Part shown: positions 1-9,872 of the stretch, one piece after another
Layout of the letters: the number at the start of each line of letters is the position of its first letter
Numbering within the stretch: position 1 is the stretch's first letter
Origin: Bolinopsis microptera
Taxonomy: Eukaryota > Ctenophora > Tentaculata > Lobata > Bolinopsidae
DNA: 64,000 nucleotides
Direction: 5' to 3'
Assembly (NCBI RefSeq): GCF_026151205.1
Contig: NC_087081.1
Span: forward strand, 7,123,246 to 7,187,245
The notes under the pieces: model-generated
What the model was told of the DNA's origin: nothing
Databases searched by the model: none
What the model saw: only the letters and a program-made list of their open reading frames with translations
Program-made: the position numbers and the translations under genes

Positions 1-951
1 GTATCCTGGGCCTGAGTGAAACTCCCTGGTTCCCCACTAACAGCTAACGTAATACGCTCAGTATGAATTGCAAGTTTAACTGCTTCTCTATAGGAATGCA
101 ACTGGGACTCATAAAGCTTAGTCCTTACAGCTACGTCACGAGCTCCTACAACAAGAACATGCAAACAACTCTCGTCCTTCTTGGCCTCGCAGTCATACCC
201 AGCCTTCAAAGCAAGCTCCTCAATGCGTGCAATGAACTGCTGTAGGTTCTCACTAGCTAACTGACGCAATGACATGAGCTCAGTTCTAAAGGCCCAAGAT
301 TGAGTAGAAGGAAACATCTCCTCTGAGTATCGCTTAATGAGAAGATCGATATTACATTTCTCGTCCGGCCTGAGAGAGACCTTCTGCAGTGTTTCCCAGG
401 TGGATTCACAACGAATGTACGAAAACATGTACGTACTAACATCCGAACCACCACTATGCCCACATAGAATCAAATGCTCCTTGAATCGCCTGGCAAATCT
501 GATGAAATTAGATCCAGTTTCAAAGTAATTAGGCTTGGGAGGCCTGGCACCCGTCAGATGCGGACTAGATACTGAGCTATTCAACGGAGTTATCACACTG
601 CTATCAAAATCATCCTCGGTGTTCACCTTTCTAAACTCTACCTGCTCGGACTTCAATAACAGGATTCATAACGTGTACGTTCTCTTGAAATCTACTGCTA
701 GAACTAGCTGGAGGGGCGTTAGTAACTGTGCTAACAGGTTTAGGCCGTGCATTATCAATCTTATCCTGCAGGCCTTCTAAAGCTGAACGTAAGTCCTTCA
801 ACTTATCTTCTAATTCGGAAATGCTATTGCTATCTGCATCAGAATCTAAACCATCTATCTCCTTCATTATTTCATCTATGCTAGACCGAATCTTACCCCT
901 TTCTAAAATCAACGTCGCCCACTCCATTTCAGCTGCAATACTATCACACAT
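1..951 (-). pseudogene. LTR-retroelement gag-like fragment, frameshifted
   Basis: Two overlapping minus-strand reading frames look like one gag polyprotein. The upstream frame (951 to 631) is 106 residues: an acidic, coiled-coil-like N-terminus rich in D, E, S and L, then a proline/serine linker. A second frame stays open from 665 through the left window edge. It has the helical, charged look of a Ty3/gypsy-type capsid, including a run with FIRFARRF near 490-510 and a W-E-T-L-Q segment near 395. The frames differ by a shift near 630-665, so the copy is broken or is decoded by frameshifting. No zinc knuckle, protease or polymerase is visible because the element runs off the left edge. Assignment to Ty3/gypsy rather than Bel/Pao is inference from general composition. 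Confidence 0.5.
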
Positions 952-2546
952 GCTAAAAAGTGAATCTAAATGTAAAAATACACTTACAAATAGAGTAGAT
1001 AAGTACTGGAACAGGCGTACTCTTCACGTTGCTGGAAAATCTTCTAGTCAAGACTTTACTGTGCTTTACTGGAACTGTAACTTCTACGTCTATCACTCCT
1101 GAGTAGATGTACGGAAAGTAAGGTTGCTAAACTTACGCAAATCCCACTAACAATCTAGGTAATAACGTACTGAAGTCTACAAGCGGCTGTAAACTAGGTG
1201 CTCGTCAAAACGATCGCACTCAACTGGAATATACAGGTACCACAAAATGGGTAGCTACACTTACCAAATCTAGTAGGAAGTACTGAAAGATCTCGAACAA
1301 TCTCCACGTAATTCTTCTGGACTTCGACGTATACCGAACTTAGCTTATCAAATGAGAAACGTTAGGATCTTAAACGAAACTATACTGAATATAGGTGATA
1401 CTAGAAGGATCACGAGCAAAAATAGCAACACTAAAAGTGGCCTCCAGATATAGAAAACCGAGTTCTCTTGGTATTTAGTGTATGCTAGTCAAGCTCTAGT
1501 CACGAAGCACGAACGGCAGGGCGTACCGTAAGGTAGAAATGAAACGAGTATATTAAAATGGATAATTAATTAAAAGGAAAAGTAATACAAAGTGAACGTC
1601 AACAGATAAAAACTTCCAAGTGTCCGCTCAAATCGATTAACGTGATTATAGATCACACGACGTGTCTAATCACAGCTGGTAGTGCTCAGTAAGACTGGCT
1701 ACCGTTAATTCGAATCCCTTAAAGTGATTAAGGGGCAACTAAGAAGTGAGTTCTCCACATCCGGCTCTCCGGGTATACTCTCAAAACTTCGTCACGCCTC
1801 ACTGCGTGACGGCACAACGCATCTGCTTGTACCACGTGACACGCCGTCTCGCCAATGAGCACTCCACTAGCAGTCACGCTGTGGTCGCGAGGACCAACCA
1901 CAGGCCTGGCTGTAAGTCAGGTGCAAAGGGAGCGGACGGCTCGTTTCAGACAGTTAGTCTGACAGTAGTTCTGCCAGCCAACCGACTAACACTCAAATTG
2001 TGTAACTCCCAAATACGAACATATAAAAACATTGGTTATTATGTACCCGGAAATACATACTAAATTCCACGTCCCTTAAACGTTATACTAAAACTAAGAT
2101 ATTCTAAAAGATATCTCTAAATACCATATTACAACAATTGTATACCACTTCGCGCGCAAGAAGAGGGCTACCGGACAACTAAACCCAATTTGGACTTTTC
2201 CTAGACAGGGTAGCTTGGGAAAATAATTGTAAACCCAATCACTCTACCTAATTAACTTTGAAACAACAACTGAACCCAATCGTCACTAGAAATAACTAAC
2301 AAATAAACAGGTTTCCAAATACCGCTCTAGTTTAGCTACTGCCTGGTTTCTAGTGCTACCACAATGATGGAGAAATGGTTCCACAACTCAGTCGGATACT
2401 TGGGGGTGGATCTAGGACTAAGGACCAGTCAAGTTAGCCAAACCAAGATAACTACGTTCAAAGTAGGTACTAGGTATACAAGTACAACTACAACGTGAAC
2501 TATCAATCATGAACATAAAAGCCTAGCCTATCGCCTAAGGTCCCCA
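952..2546. other. Gene-free stretch, possibly the leader or LTR of the gag element
   Basis: No convincing coding frame is present. It lies 5' of the minus-strand gag remnant, where a leader and 5' LTR would be expected. I found no terminal repeat pair, because the partner LTR would be outside the window, and no clear primer-binding site. The open frame at 1746-2063 has no recognisable content. Confidence 0.3.
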
Positions 2547-3681
2547 AACCTTGTAAATCTTGTAAATCTTGTAAATCTTGTAAATCTTGTAAATCTTGTA
2601 AATCTTGTAAATCTTGTAAATCTTGTAAATCTTGTAAATCTTGTAAATCTTGTAAATCTTGTAAATCTTGTAAATCTTGTAAATCTTGTAAATCTTGTAA
2701 ATCTTGTAAATCTTGTAAATCTTGTAAATCTTGTAAATCTTGTAAATCTTGTAAATCTTGTAAATCTTGTAAATCTTGTAAATCTTGTAAATCTTGTAAA
2801 TCTTGTAAATCTTGTAAACCTTGTAAACCTTGTAAATCTTGTAAACCTTGTAAATCTTGTAAACCTTGTAAACCTTGTAAACCTTGTAAATCTTGTAAAC
2901 CTTGTAAATCTTGTAAATCTTGTAAATCTTGTAAATCTTGTAAATCTTGTAAATCTTGTAAATCTTGTAAATCTTGTAAATCTTGTAAATCTTGTAAATC
3001 TTGTAAATCTTGTAAATCTTGTAAATCTTGTAAATCTTGTAAATCTTGTAAATCTTGTAAATCTTGTAAATCTTGTAAATCTTGTAAATCTTGTAAATCT
3101 TGTAAATCTTGTAAATCTTGTAAATCTTGTAAATCTTGTAAAATCTTGTAAACCTTGTAAATCTTGTAAACCTTGTAAATCTTGTAAACCTTGTAAATCT
3201 TGTAAACCTTGTAAATCTTGTAAATCTTGTAAATCTTTTAAATCTTGTAAATCTTGTAAATCTTGTAAATCTTGTAAATCTTGTAAATCTTGTAAATCTT
3301 GTAAATCTTGTAAATCTTGTAAATCTTGTAAATCTTGTAAATCTTGTAAATCTTGTAAATCTTGTAAATCTTGTAAATCTTGTAAATCTTGTAAATCTTG
3401 TAAATCTTGTAAATCTTGTAAATCTTGTAAAACTTGTAAAACTTGTAAAACTTGTAAATCTTGTAAATCTTGTAAATCTTGTAAAACTTGTAAAACTTGT
3501 AAAACTTGTAAATCTTGTAAATCTTGTAAATCTTGTAAATCTTGTACATTGTAAATCTTGTAAATCTTGTAAATCTTGTAAATCTTGTAAATCTTGTAAA
3601 TCGTGTAAATCTTGTAAATCTTGTAAATCTTGTAAATCTTGTAAATTTTGTAAATCTTGTAAATTTTGTAAATCTTGTAAA
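2547..3681. repeat. 9-bp satellite array (TTGTAAATC)n
   Basis: About 125 tandem copies of a 9-bp unit run almost without interruption. Variant units form local blocks: AAACC forms at about 2815-2900 and 3145-3215, and AAAAC forms at about 3425-3510. There is one length variant at 3139-3143. Because the unit is a multiple of three and lacks stops in most phases, long apparent proteins appear on the minus strand. These are artefacts. Confidence 0.95.
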
Positions 3682-3689
3682 ATATTTGC

Positions 3690-3802
3690 GCGGCGTGTCG
3701 AAGCGGCGAAGTCATCCAAACGGCGCGCTATCGCGCGCGCGCCTATAGCAGCAGTGAGCAGCAGTGAGCAGCAGTGAGCAGCAGTAAGCAGCAGTGAGCA
3801 GC
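3690..3802. repeat. GC-rich segment plus 10-bp GAGCAGCAGT repeat
   Basis: Immediately after the satellite there is a GC-rich stretch with GTCGAAGCGGCGAAGTC at 3697-3713 and a CG-alternating run at about 3722-3742. About six units of a 10-bp GAGCAGCAGT repeat follow (3748-3802). The 17-bp word recurs exactly at 43123-43139, so this is part of a dispersed repeat. Confidence 0.7.
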
Positions 3803-4262
3803 AGTTTCTTTGCACTATAGTCCTCCTGTGAGCAGTTTAGTCCTACCATGTGTACAGTGTAAAATCAATTGCACAGAAAATGTTCCACTTTGCATTTGAA
3901 CTGTTTGATAAATGATAAAATAAAAAGAAACTTTCAGTAAATAATTGCAGTCAAATAATGGTTAACTTTGGTTTCAAAAGATTCAAAGAAAACGTTTATG
4001 AAATCAATTTGAAAATAATAGTGAACAGTGAAGAAAAGAATAATATTCGCATAGCGTTTGGTTTCAATTATCGCATCGTCGATTCGATTTTTTCATGATC
4101 ATGCGTATGACGATTGTAGGTTTATAACCTACCAAGACGCGCACCGAGTTGGACTCGTTGTCGGTCCTAATATAATTTGAAACAAATATTTTACGAGTAT
4201 CAGCCGTTAAGTATGACGAGTGCGCGGCGTAAAAACGCGATCCTGTCGATGAACACTAACAG
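3803..4262. other. Gene-free stretch
   Basis: AT-rich sequence with no coding frame and no recognisable repeat. Confidence 0.5.
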
Positions 4263-4284
4263 GGGCTACATCACGTCTTCAACC

Positions 4285-4443
4285 CAGGGGGGGCAAGGGG
4301 GCGAAGCCCCCTGCGGGGTCCAGGGGCGGAGCCCCCGGTGGGGTCAAGGGGCCCCAATAGCAGGGGTCTGGGGGCGCAGCCCCCAGTGGGGTCAAGGGGC
4401 GGAGCCCCTTGTCGGGGGGATAGGGGGGCGAAGCCCCCCGGCA
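4285..4443. repeat. Cluster of GGGGCGAAGCCCC-type short hairpins
   Basis: At least five near-palindromes of the form G4-6, CGAAG/CGGAG/CGCAG, C4-6 lie in 160 bp, separated by GGGGTC-type spacers. Each could fold into a G:C stem with a 3-4 nt loop on either strand. The open frames through it on both strands are proline/glycine-rich shadows. Confidence 0.8.
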
Positions 4444-4562
4444 ATTTTTTAAGGAAATTAGACAATTTTGACGCATTTTCCAGTACTTGAGGGACACGAG
4501 TTTACGTTAGCAGCAACTAAAAGAAAAAGCAAATTAATGTTTTCACACTTAAACATGCCCGG

Positions 4563-4597
4563 CCAATCAGTGTCAGGATGACCCTGACACTGATTGG
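4563..4597. repeat. Perfect 15-bp-arm hairpin
   Basis: CCAATCAGTGTCAGG, a 5-nt spacer, then its exact reverse complement. It lies inside the candidate TIR element. No U-run follows and there is no gene beside it, so a terminator role is not supported. Confidence 0.8.
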
Positions 4598-4941
4598 AAT
4601 CTTTTGTTTGTGTAACGGTAAAATAGGCAGCGCGAGATCAACTTAACACGCAACCATGCTGTGCTCCCACTCTCCCTCCCTCCCTCCCTCTCTCTTCAAC
4701 CCCCTGGACGGAATTCATCCATCGTTCGTGGTAACTGGCATGGTATTTAAAAATAACACAATGTAGGGGGGGGGGCTACAGTGCAGTGGGGCTACAGAGC
4801 AGTGGGTGCGAAAACAAAACTGTATACCATAGCCGTCTGGTTTAATGTTATGTTGAAGAATAAATTTTCATGTTTTTGTAAACTTGTCCCCCAAATCCCA
4901 GGGGGGGCAGCTGCCCCCCTGCCCCCCCGGTGATGTAGCCC

Positions 4942-5654
4942 ATGACTAAGCTAACATTGCTACATGGTGGTTACAAATTATTTACATCTTGACTTAAACA
5001 TTGATATTGGATATACAATTTTTTACAATCAGAGAAAAAAATCTGTACTCGCGCTTATTACACTGACTAATATAAACTTAATAGTTATATTTTACATATA
5101 TGGGTCTACTGCAAACCATTATTTGTGATTTATATTATGAAAGTTTTATTTTTGTTATGCATTATGACTCGGTTCAAAAGAAAGAGTTAAATTATTCATG
5201 CTGACCTACAAATATTAATTGGCAATTTTACTGACAGTAAAATTAAAGTGTCATTGAAGATTTACAGTGATTAGAAATCTCGGAAAGTATTTTTGGTTAT
5301 TTAGATTTAACTCATCTAAATGTAAAGTAATGTGTATTGATTTAAATTAGGTAATTATCTTTGGAAAGCTTTTAGTCCTGAGAGGATTACATTTTATTGG
5401 GGCATCAAACCTTGTAGCTGGACAATGCCTATTGCTGATATTATATGTATGTTGTTTAAAATATTTTTATTTCTATGCTCTTTTATTGGAATGCCCTACC
5501 GTACCAGTAAATGTGAAGAACCCTTCTATAAGGATACAAGGATACAAGGATAAACTTTTTTTTTCTTTTTTTTAAAGGATATATTTAAAAGTTAATTTTA
5601 TTACAAGAGATTAGAAGGAAAATTTATTCTGAACATCATCTAGAAATTTGTTAT
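4942..5654. other. Gene-free AT-rich stretch
   Basis: No gene is seen. There is a short tandem triplication of AAGGATACA near 5528-5550. The LINE remnant begins at the right end. Confidence 0.5.
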
Positions 5655-7370
5655 TTTCTTGAACAACAATATCACAATATCACATCTGCTCTGGGCTGAC
5701 GATCTTGTCCTACTTGCCCTAAGTCCCAAGGCCTTGCAAGACAATATCAACATCCTATTCGACTTCTGTAACTCTATGGGCCTTGAATTAAACATTAAAA
5801 AAACTAAGATTCTCATATTCTGCCCTCCTAAAAGAAAACAATCCTATGAAAAATTCTTTTTGGGAGGCCAGCCCATCCAACACACCGAAAAATACTGCTA
5901 TCTTGGCATAATGTTCCACAGAAATGGATCTTTTACAGCAGCAAATACTGAGCTGAGGGCCAAGGCTCTCCGTGCTCTCTATGGCCTTGAAGGCAATTTC
6001 GTTAAAGATGCCCTCTCTCACCCGCGTTCCCTAAAAATTCTATTGGACTCTCTAATAAAACCGATCCTGCTCTATGGCTGCCAAATCCTATGCCAAATCC
6101 CCACTCAAAAACCATGAGATGCCTCGCCAAAACAGATAGCAAAGCCAACCAGTGGCGTAAATTTGCCTGTTGGCGCCCCCCAGCTAAAAAAGCGCCCCCC
6201 TGGTGGCGCCCCCCTCCCCTTTTGGCACCCCTCCCTAAAATTGAACAAATTAGGTGATTTTAGAGGATACGCCGGTAAAATCTCTAAAAAAGTGTGTTTC
6301 AAGAGCAAAACGCGCAGTTTTGCTAGTACTTTAGTTAAGTTTTTCGAAATTGTCCCACATTCAAAGGACGATTTGGCGCCCCCCAAAGAAGGTGCTTCCC
6401 CCCCCCGCACAGCGGGGTCAGCGGGGCCCTTCGTTACGCCACTGAAGCCAACCCCCAGCATACTCTCAGGTACATCTCACAAGACCACTATGAAAGATTC
6501 CACCTTAAGTTTATCAAGTGGTCTTTGTCTGTCCATTCAAAAGCATCAAATATAGGCTGCTGGGGCGAAAGTGGGCGCCACCCTCTCTTCTTTGAAGCCA
6601 GCAAACTTGCAATTGATTTCTATAGTCGCCTTGAAAGCACTAAAAATGAACTTCTTTCAGATTATGCTGGGCCTTCCTTGGTACACCAACATCTCCAATC
6701 TTCTCACCAAATATAACTTCCCCCACTCATCCTCTTTTTTTTTTAAAAATTTTTTTTCAATTAAAAAAAAATATATCCTGTCATCACTCCTGGAGTAATG
6801 GATATTATATGTTTATTTCAACATCCTCTTCAAAATCTAAGCTCTCTACCTAAATCAGTCACAACATGAGGGAAGAATTTATGGATACCTGGAGATCTGC
6901 CAAGGCATCCTCGCCTAAATTAGAATTCTATAATCAAATTAAACATGACTTTGAACCAGAAACATACTTAGGAGTGGTTAAGATCCCTGATGCTCGGAAA
7001 AGCTTAACAAGGTTTCGTATTAGCTGCCACAACCTTTACATTGAGAGGGGCCGTTACGAAACCCCCCCAGTACCAAGAGAACATCGATGGTGCACTTTCT
7101 GCTTTCTCAGCAAGGGGCTTAAGCCTATTGAGGACGAAATTCATGTTTTAACTGACTGATTACTCTACTCCTCAGTTAGAGAAAAATTTAACTTTCATCC
7201 CAAAAATATTACTGACCTAGCCGGTTTGCTATCTGATAAAACTCTAGACCCTACAGAATTTACTGCCACAGCAAGAGCAATCCATTCAATTCTCTCTCTG
7301 AACAAACAATTTAAAGCCTACTATAAGAGCCCAGATTTCCACTTAAATACTGGTCAATGCATTTAATGCT
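5655..7370 (+). pseudogene. 5'-truncated LINE reverse transcriptase remnant
   Basis: The sequence starts inside the RT domain with the catalytic-site motif HLLWADDLVLLA (about 5678-5713; YADD-type box). It continues through the palm/thumb region (KTKILIF, YLGI, LLYGCQI). After the MITE insertion, 6453-6720 encodes the thumb-like KWSLSVHSKASN segment. 6866-7159 encodes the typical LINE C-terminal tail, with HNLYIERGRY, a Cys pair and IEDEIHVLTD. The reading frame is broken by a stop at 6117, by the inserted element, by poly-T/poly-A tracts near 6730-6775 and by a stop at 7159. EN and ORF1 are absent. The clade is not assigned. Confidence 0.8.
6150..6444. mobile_element. hAT-like MITE with 8-bp target duplication
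   Basis: A 295-bp element begins CAGTGGCGTAA and ends TTACGCCACTG. It is flanked on both sides by the perfect 8-bp direct repeat AAGCCAAC (6142-6149 and 6445-6452). An 8-bp duplication with CAGTGG-type ends is the hAT superfamily signature. The interior is GC-rich (GGCGCCCCCC runs) with no ORF for a transposase. It interrupts the LINE remnant and so is younger than that LINE insertion. Confidence 0.9.
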
Positions 7371-7487
7371 ATAGGATCTCAAAATAAGATCGAACTCTAC
7401 AAATCAAATCTATTCATAGAAAAATAGCATTATAAAACATTTCTATTTTATCCCTACTCTTCTCTCGAAATTAATTTTTTAGTTGTT

Positions 7488-8045
7488 TCTGATAGAGAGG
7501 AGTGATATATATCTGCTGCTTTTGGTCCCATGGAAATATATTGTTCCTAACCGAAGTTATTGCCGGTCAAAGGTCAGTGCTAATTTGTGAAATTGTATTG
7601 CACGAGCGATCTTGGATCGCACGGCTCCGCACTGAAAATCGATTCTAAAAATCTATTTACTCCTACATTTTTTGAGCAATCACCTTGAAACTTTCAGGAT
7701 ATGTTCTAAGGACCATTTAGGAGAACCTATTCTATCAGAATTTTAAGATAGGCCTTAAAACATTTTTTATTCGATTTGGAAATTCTTGGACCTGGAAGAA
7801 AAATCGTCAAAAAACGAGGTCCAAGATTTTCAAAATCAAATAACAATTTTTCTAAGGCCTATTATCTTAAAATTCTTATAGAACAGAATCTCCTAAATGG
7901 TCCTTAGAACATATCATGCTCACGCAATACAATCACACATGAGCGCTGACCTTTGACCGACGATTACTTCGGCTAGGAACAACATATTTCCATGGGACCA
8001 AAAGCAGCAGATAGATATCACTCTCTTCTATTATATCAGAATCAA
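7488..8045. mobile_element. Fold-back element, about 0.56 kb
   Basis: The left half (from TCTGATAGAGAGGAGTGATAT) is the reverse complement of the right half (ending about 8045) with scattered mismatches. Matching landmarks are TGCTTTTGGTCCCATGG with its complement, CGGTCAAAGGTCAG with its complement, and TGTTCTAAGGACCATTTAGG with its complement. The turn is near 7790-7820. The left arm has about 100 bp of extra sequence around 7600-7670. No coding capacity. Probably a non-autonomous element amplified elsewhere. Confidence 0.75.
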
Positions 8046-8080
8046 AGTTATAAATTCATTTAAGAGAGAAATTTCATAAA

Positions 8081-8101
8081 CCCCCCCCCCCCCCCCCCCC
8101 C
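8081..8101. repeat. Poly-C tract
   Basis: Homopolymer run of C directly after the fold-back element and just upstream of the LINE 5' region. Its length is prone to sequencing error. Confidence 0.9.
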
Positions 8102-8309
8102 GGCCCCCTTAACAATTAACATGTATCATTATGTTCTATCACCTTTCTACTATCACCAAAAACTATAGTTTTGCAGTTTTGTTACGTGTTGAAAAACAGA
8201 GCTCCCTTATCTCTGTTTAATCGGAAATTTTAACTGCCACTGCACTGCTACTGCACGGTGTTTGTACTTTACCTTTGTACATCTATACAAGTACAAATAC
8301 ACAATTGCA

Positions 8310-9872
8310 ATGGAAAAGTCTGCTCATAACTCTGCAAAGAATCTTCTCGTCAACGGTTTATGTAAAGCTTGTTCGAATGATGAGGTTGTCAAAAGTACCG
8401 ACATTGTACAATGTTTTTGGTGTAAGGACAGTTTTCATGCTATCAACTGTGATGAAACTTGCAATGTCAGTGCGCCCACGGTTTTTACTGCTCACCTGTC
8501 TCATGCTGTGAACAACACTTCATCTTATGCTAAACGATTTGGTCGCTTTCTATTTATCTGTAATGATTGTAGTACTGCTGAGGAGGAAAAGAAGGCTGCT
8601 ACTACCGTAGATCGGGTAGGATTGTTAGATAATAAAATAGATGCCATAAATTTGGAGTTCAGGGAAGAGATGTCTGAACTTAAAACCTTGCTGAAGGAAC
8701 AACTGTCCCAGAAACCTGAGAGAGCTCAAGAGCGATCCTCAGATCAGGTTGATTTTATGAAACAATTTGCTGAACAGTTTTCATCTTTAAAAGAAGACCT
8801 CACGAAAAATATCAATGATGTTATTGACAATAAAGTAAACACTGTTGTAACAAAATCCGGTACTGTTTCTCATACAAAGGACGTTCTCTATTCCAGCTTG
8901 TTTACCGACTCAAACAGTTCCACACCATCTGCTCAACCACCACATGTTCCAATTGCCTCAACACGTACACAACCTTCATCACCCGAGATTCTAATTCTGT
9001 CCCCGAAAGAAGAACAATCGGTAAATGCTGCAACAATGACGAATGTGAAAAAATTTGCTACTGATAAATTAAAGAGCAGTCAAGTAGTATTTCTCAGATG
9101 TAATGAAAACAACAAGAAAGTTTCAATTGGCTTCCCTAATGCTGAAATTCGTGATAAGGCTACTTCACTTCTCAATGATGGAAATACCGGTTAGATTCGT
9201 ATGGATATCAGTCTAAGAATGGCAACAAAATGCTGCCAAAAGTTACTATTTATGGTGTTTCTTCTGAAGTTCTTGACGATATAGACACTTCAGCTGTAGG
9301 GAATGATGCCGATAAACTTAGGGATCTTGAAAAGAACCACTTAGTCGCCCAAATTGTGGAGAAAAACTCGTCCATCAAAGATTTGTATGAAGCAGGGCAC
9401 ACTATCAGTATTGTCTATCTCAATAAGATAAAACGTTTCACCAACGATAAGCAGGAACGCATAGAGCTCACTATTGGAATCAAACTATCACCATCTGTCT
9501 ATAGAGTCCTCTTTAACCAACAACAAGGATCTCTCTATTTAGGTAGTCGCAGATACAAAGTAACTGATCGCTTCTACATCAAACAGTGTTATCATTGTCA
9601 AATGATTGGACACACTTCTGTTGACTGTAATGAAGTCAAAACAAATAAACATCCTACCTGCATGTACTGTATGGGAAGTCACCGGTCTTCAGCATGCCAA
9701 TTTAAGCAGAAGAAGGACAAACATGCCTGTGCTCGATGTTTGTCTTCAACACACACTAATGATGCCGAGAATTCAAGAACACATAATGCAGCAGCTTACG
9801 ATTGTCCTGTGTTGGTAAGAGAAACTAAACGTATTGCTGCTAACACTGACTTTATTTCAAAAAACGTAATGT
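8310..9872 (+). pseudogene. LINE ORF1 (Cys-rich N-terminus, coiled coil, zinc knuckles), one frameshift
   Basis: From the ATG at 8310, the N-terminal 85 residues contain a PHD-like Cys/His pattern (CKAC, CFWCKDSFH, CNDC). A charged coiled-coil region follows, then a Ser/Pro linker. The frame ends at a TAG (9192-9194). The same protein continues in the next frame, opening just before 9200 and running to the TGA at 9872-9874. That part carries CYHCQMIGHTSVDC (a CX2CX4HX4C knuckle) and further CMYC..H..C and CARC..H modules. One indel near 9190 therefore explains the break. ORF1 of this class binds the element RNA. The end overlaps the ORF2 frame by roughly 25 nt. Confidence 0.85.

Larger units (their letters stand above)
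4263..4941. mobile_element. Candidate non-autonomous DNA element with 12-bp terminal inverted repeats
   Basis: The ends are GGGCTACATCAC (4263-4274) and its exact reverse complement GTGATGTAGCCC (4930-4941). Both are followed inward by G-rich or C-rich runs. The interior holds the hairpin cluster at 4285-4443, a perfect hairpin at 4563-4597, and a second GGGGCTACAG block near 4787. There is no coding capacity. I could not define a clear target-site duplication, so the mobility claim rests on the inverted ends alone. Confidence 0.4.

Noticed and set aside
1746-2063. 105-residue plus-strand frame
   Set aside because: No recognisable motif, no splice context, and antisense to the expected leader of the gag element.
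2528-3815. Long minus-strand open frames of about 400 residues over the 9-bp satellite
   Set aside because: The unit length is a multiple of three and has no stop in several phases, so open frames arise automatically. There is no composition or start context like a protein.
4177-4497. Gly/Pro-rich frames on both strands
   Set aside because: Shadows of the GGGGCGAAGCCCC hairpin cluster.
7440-8100. tRNA or other structural RNA gene in the inverted repeat
   Set aside because: The arms are hundreds of bp long and do not form a cloverleaf or contain A/B boxes. It is a fold-back element.
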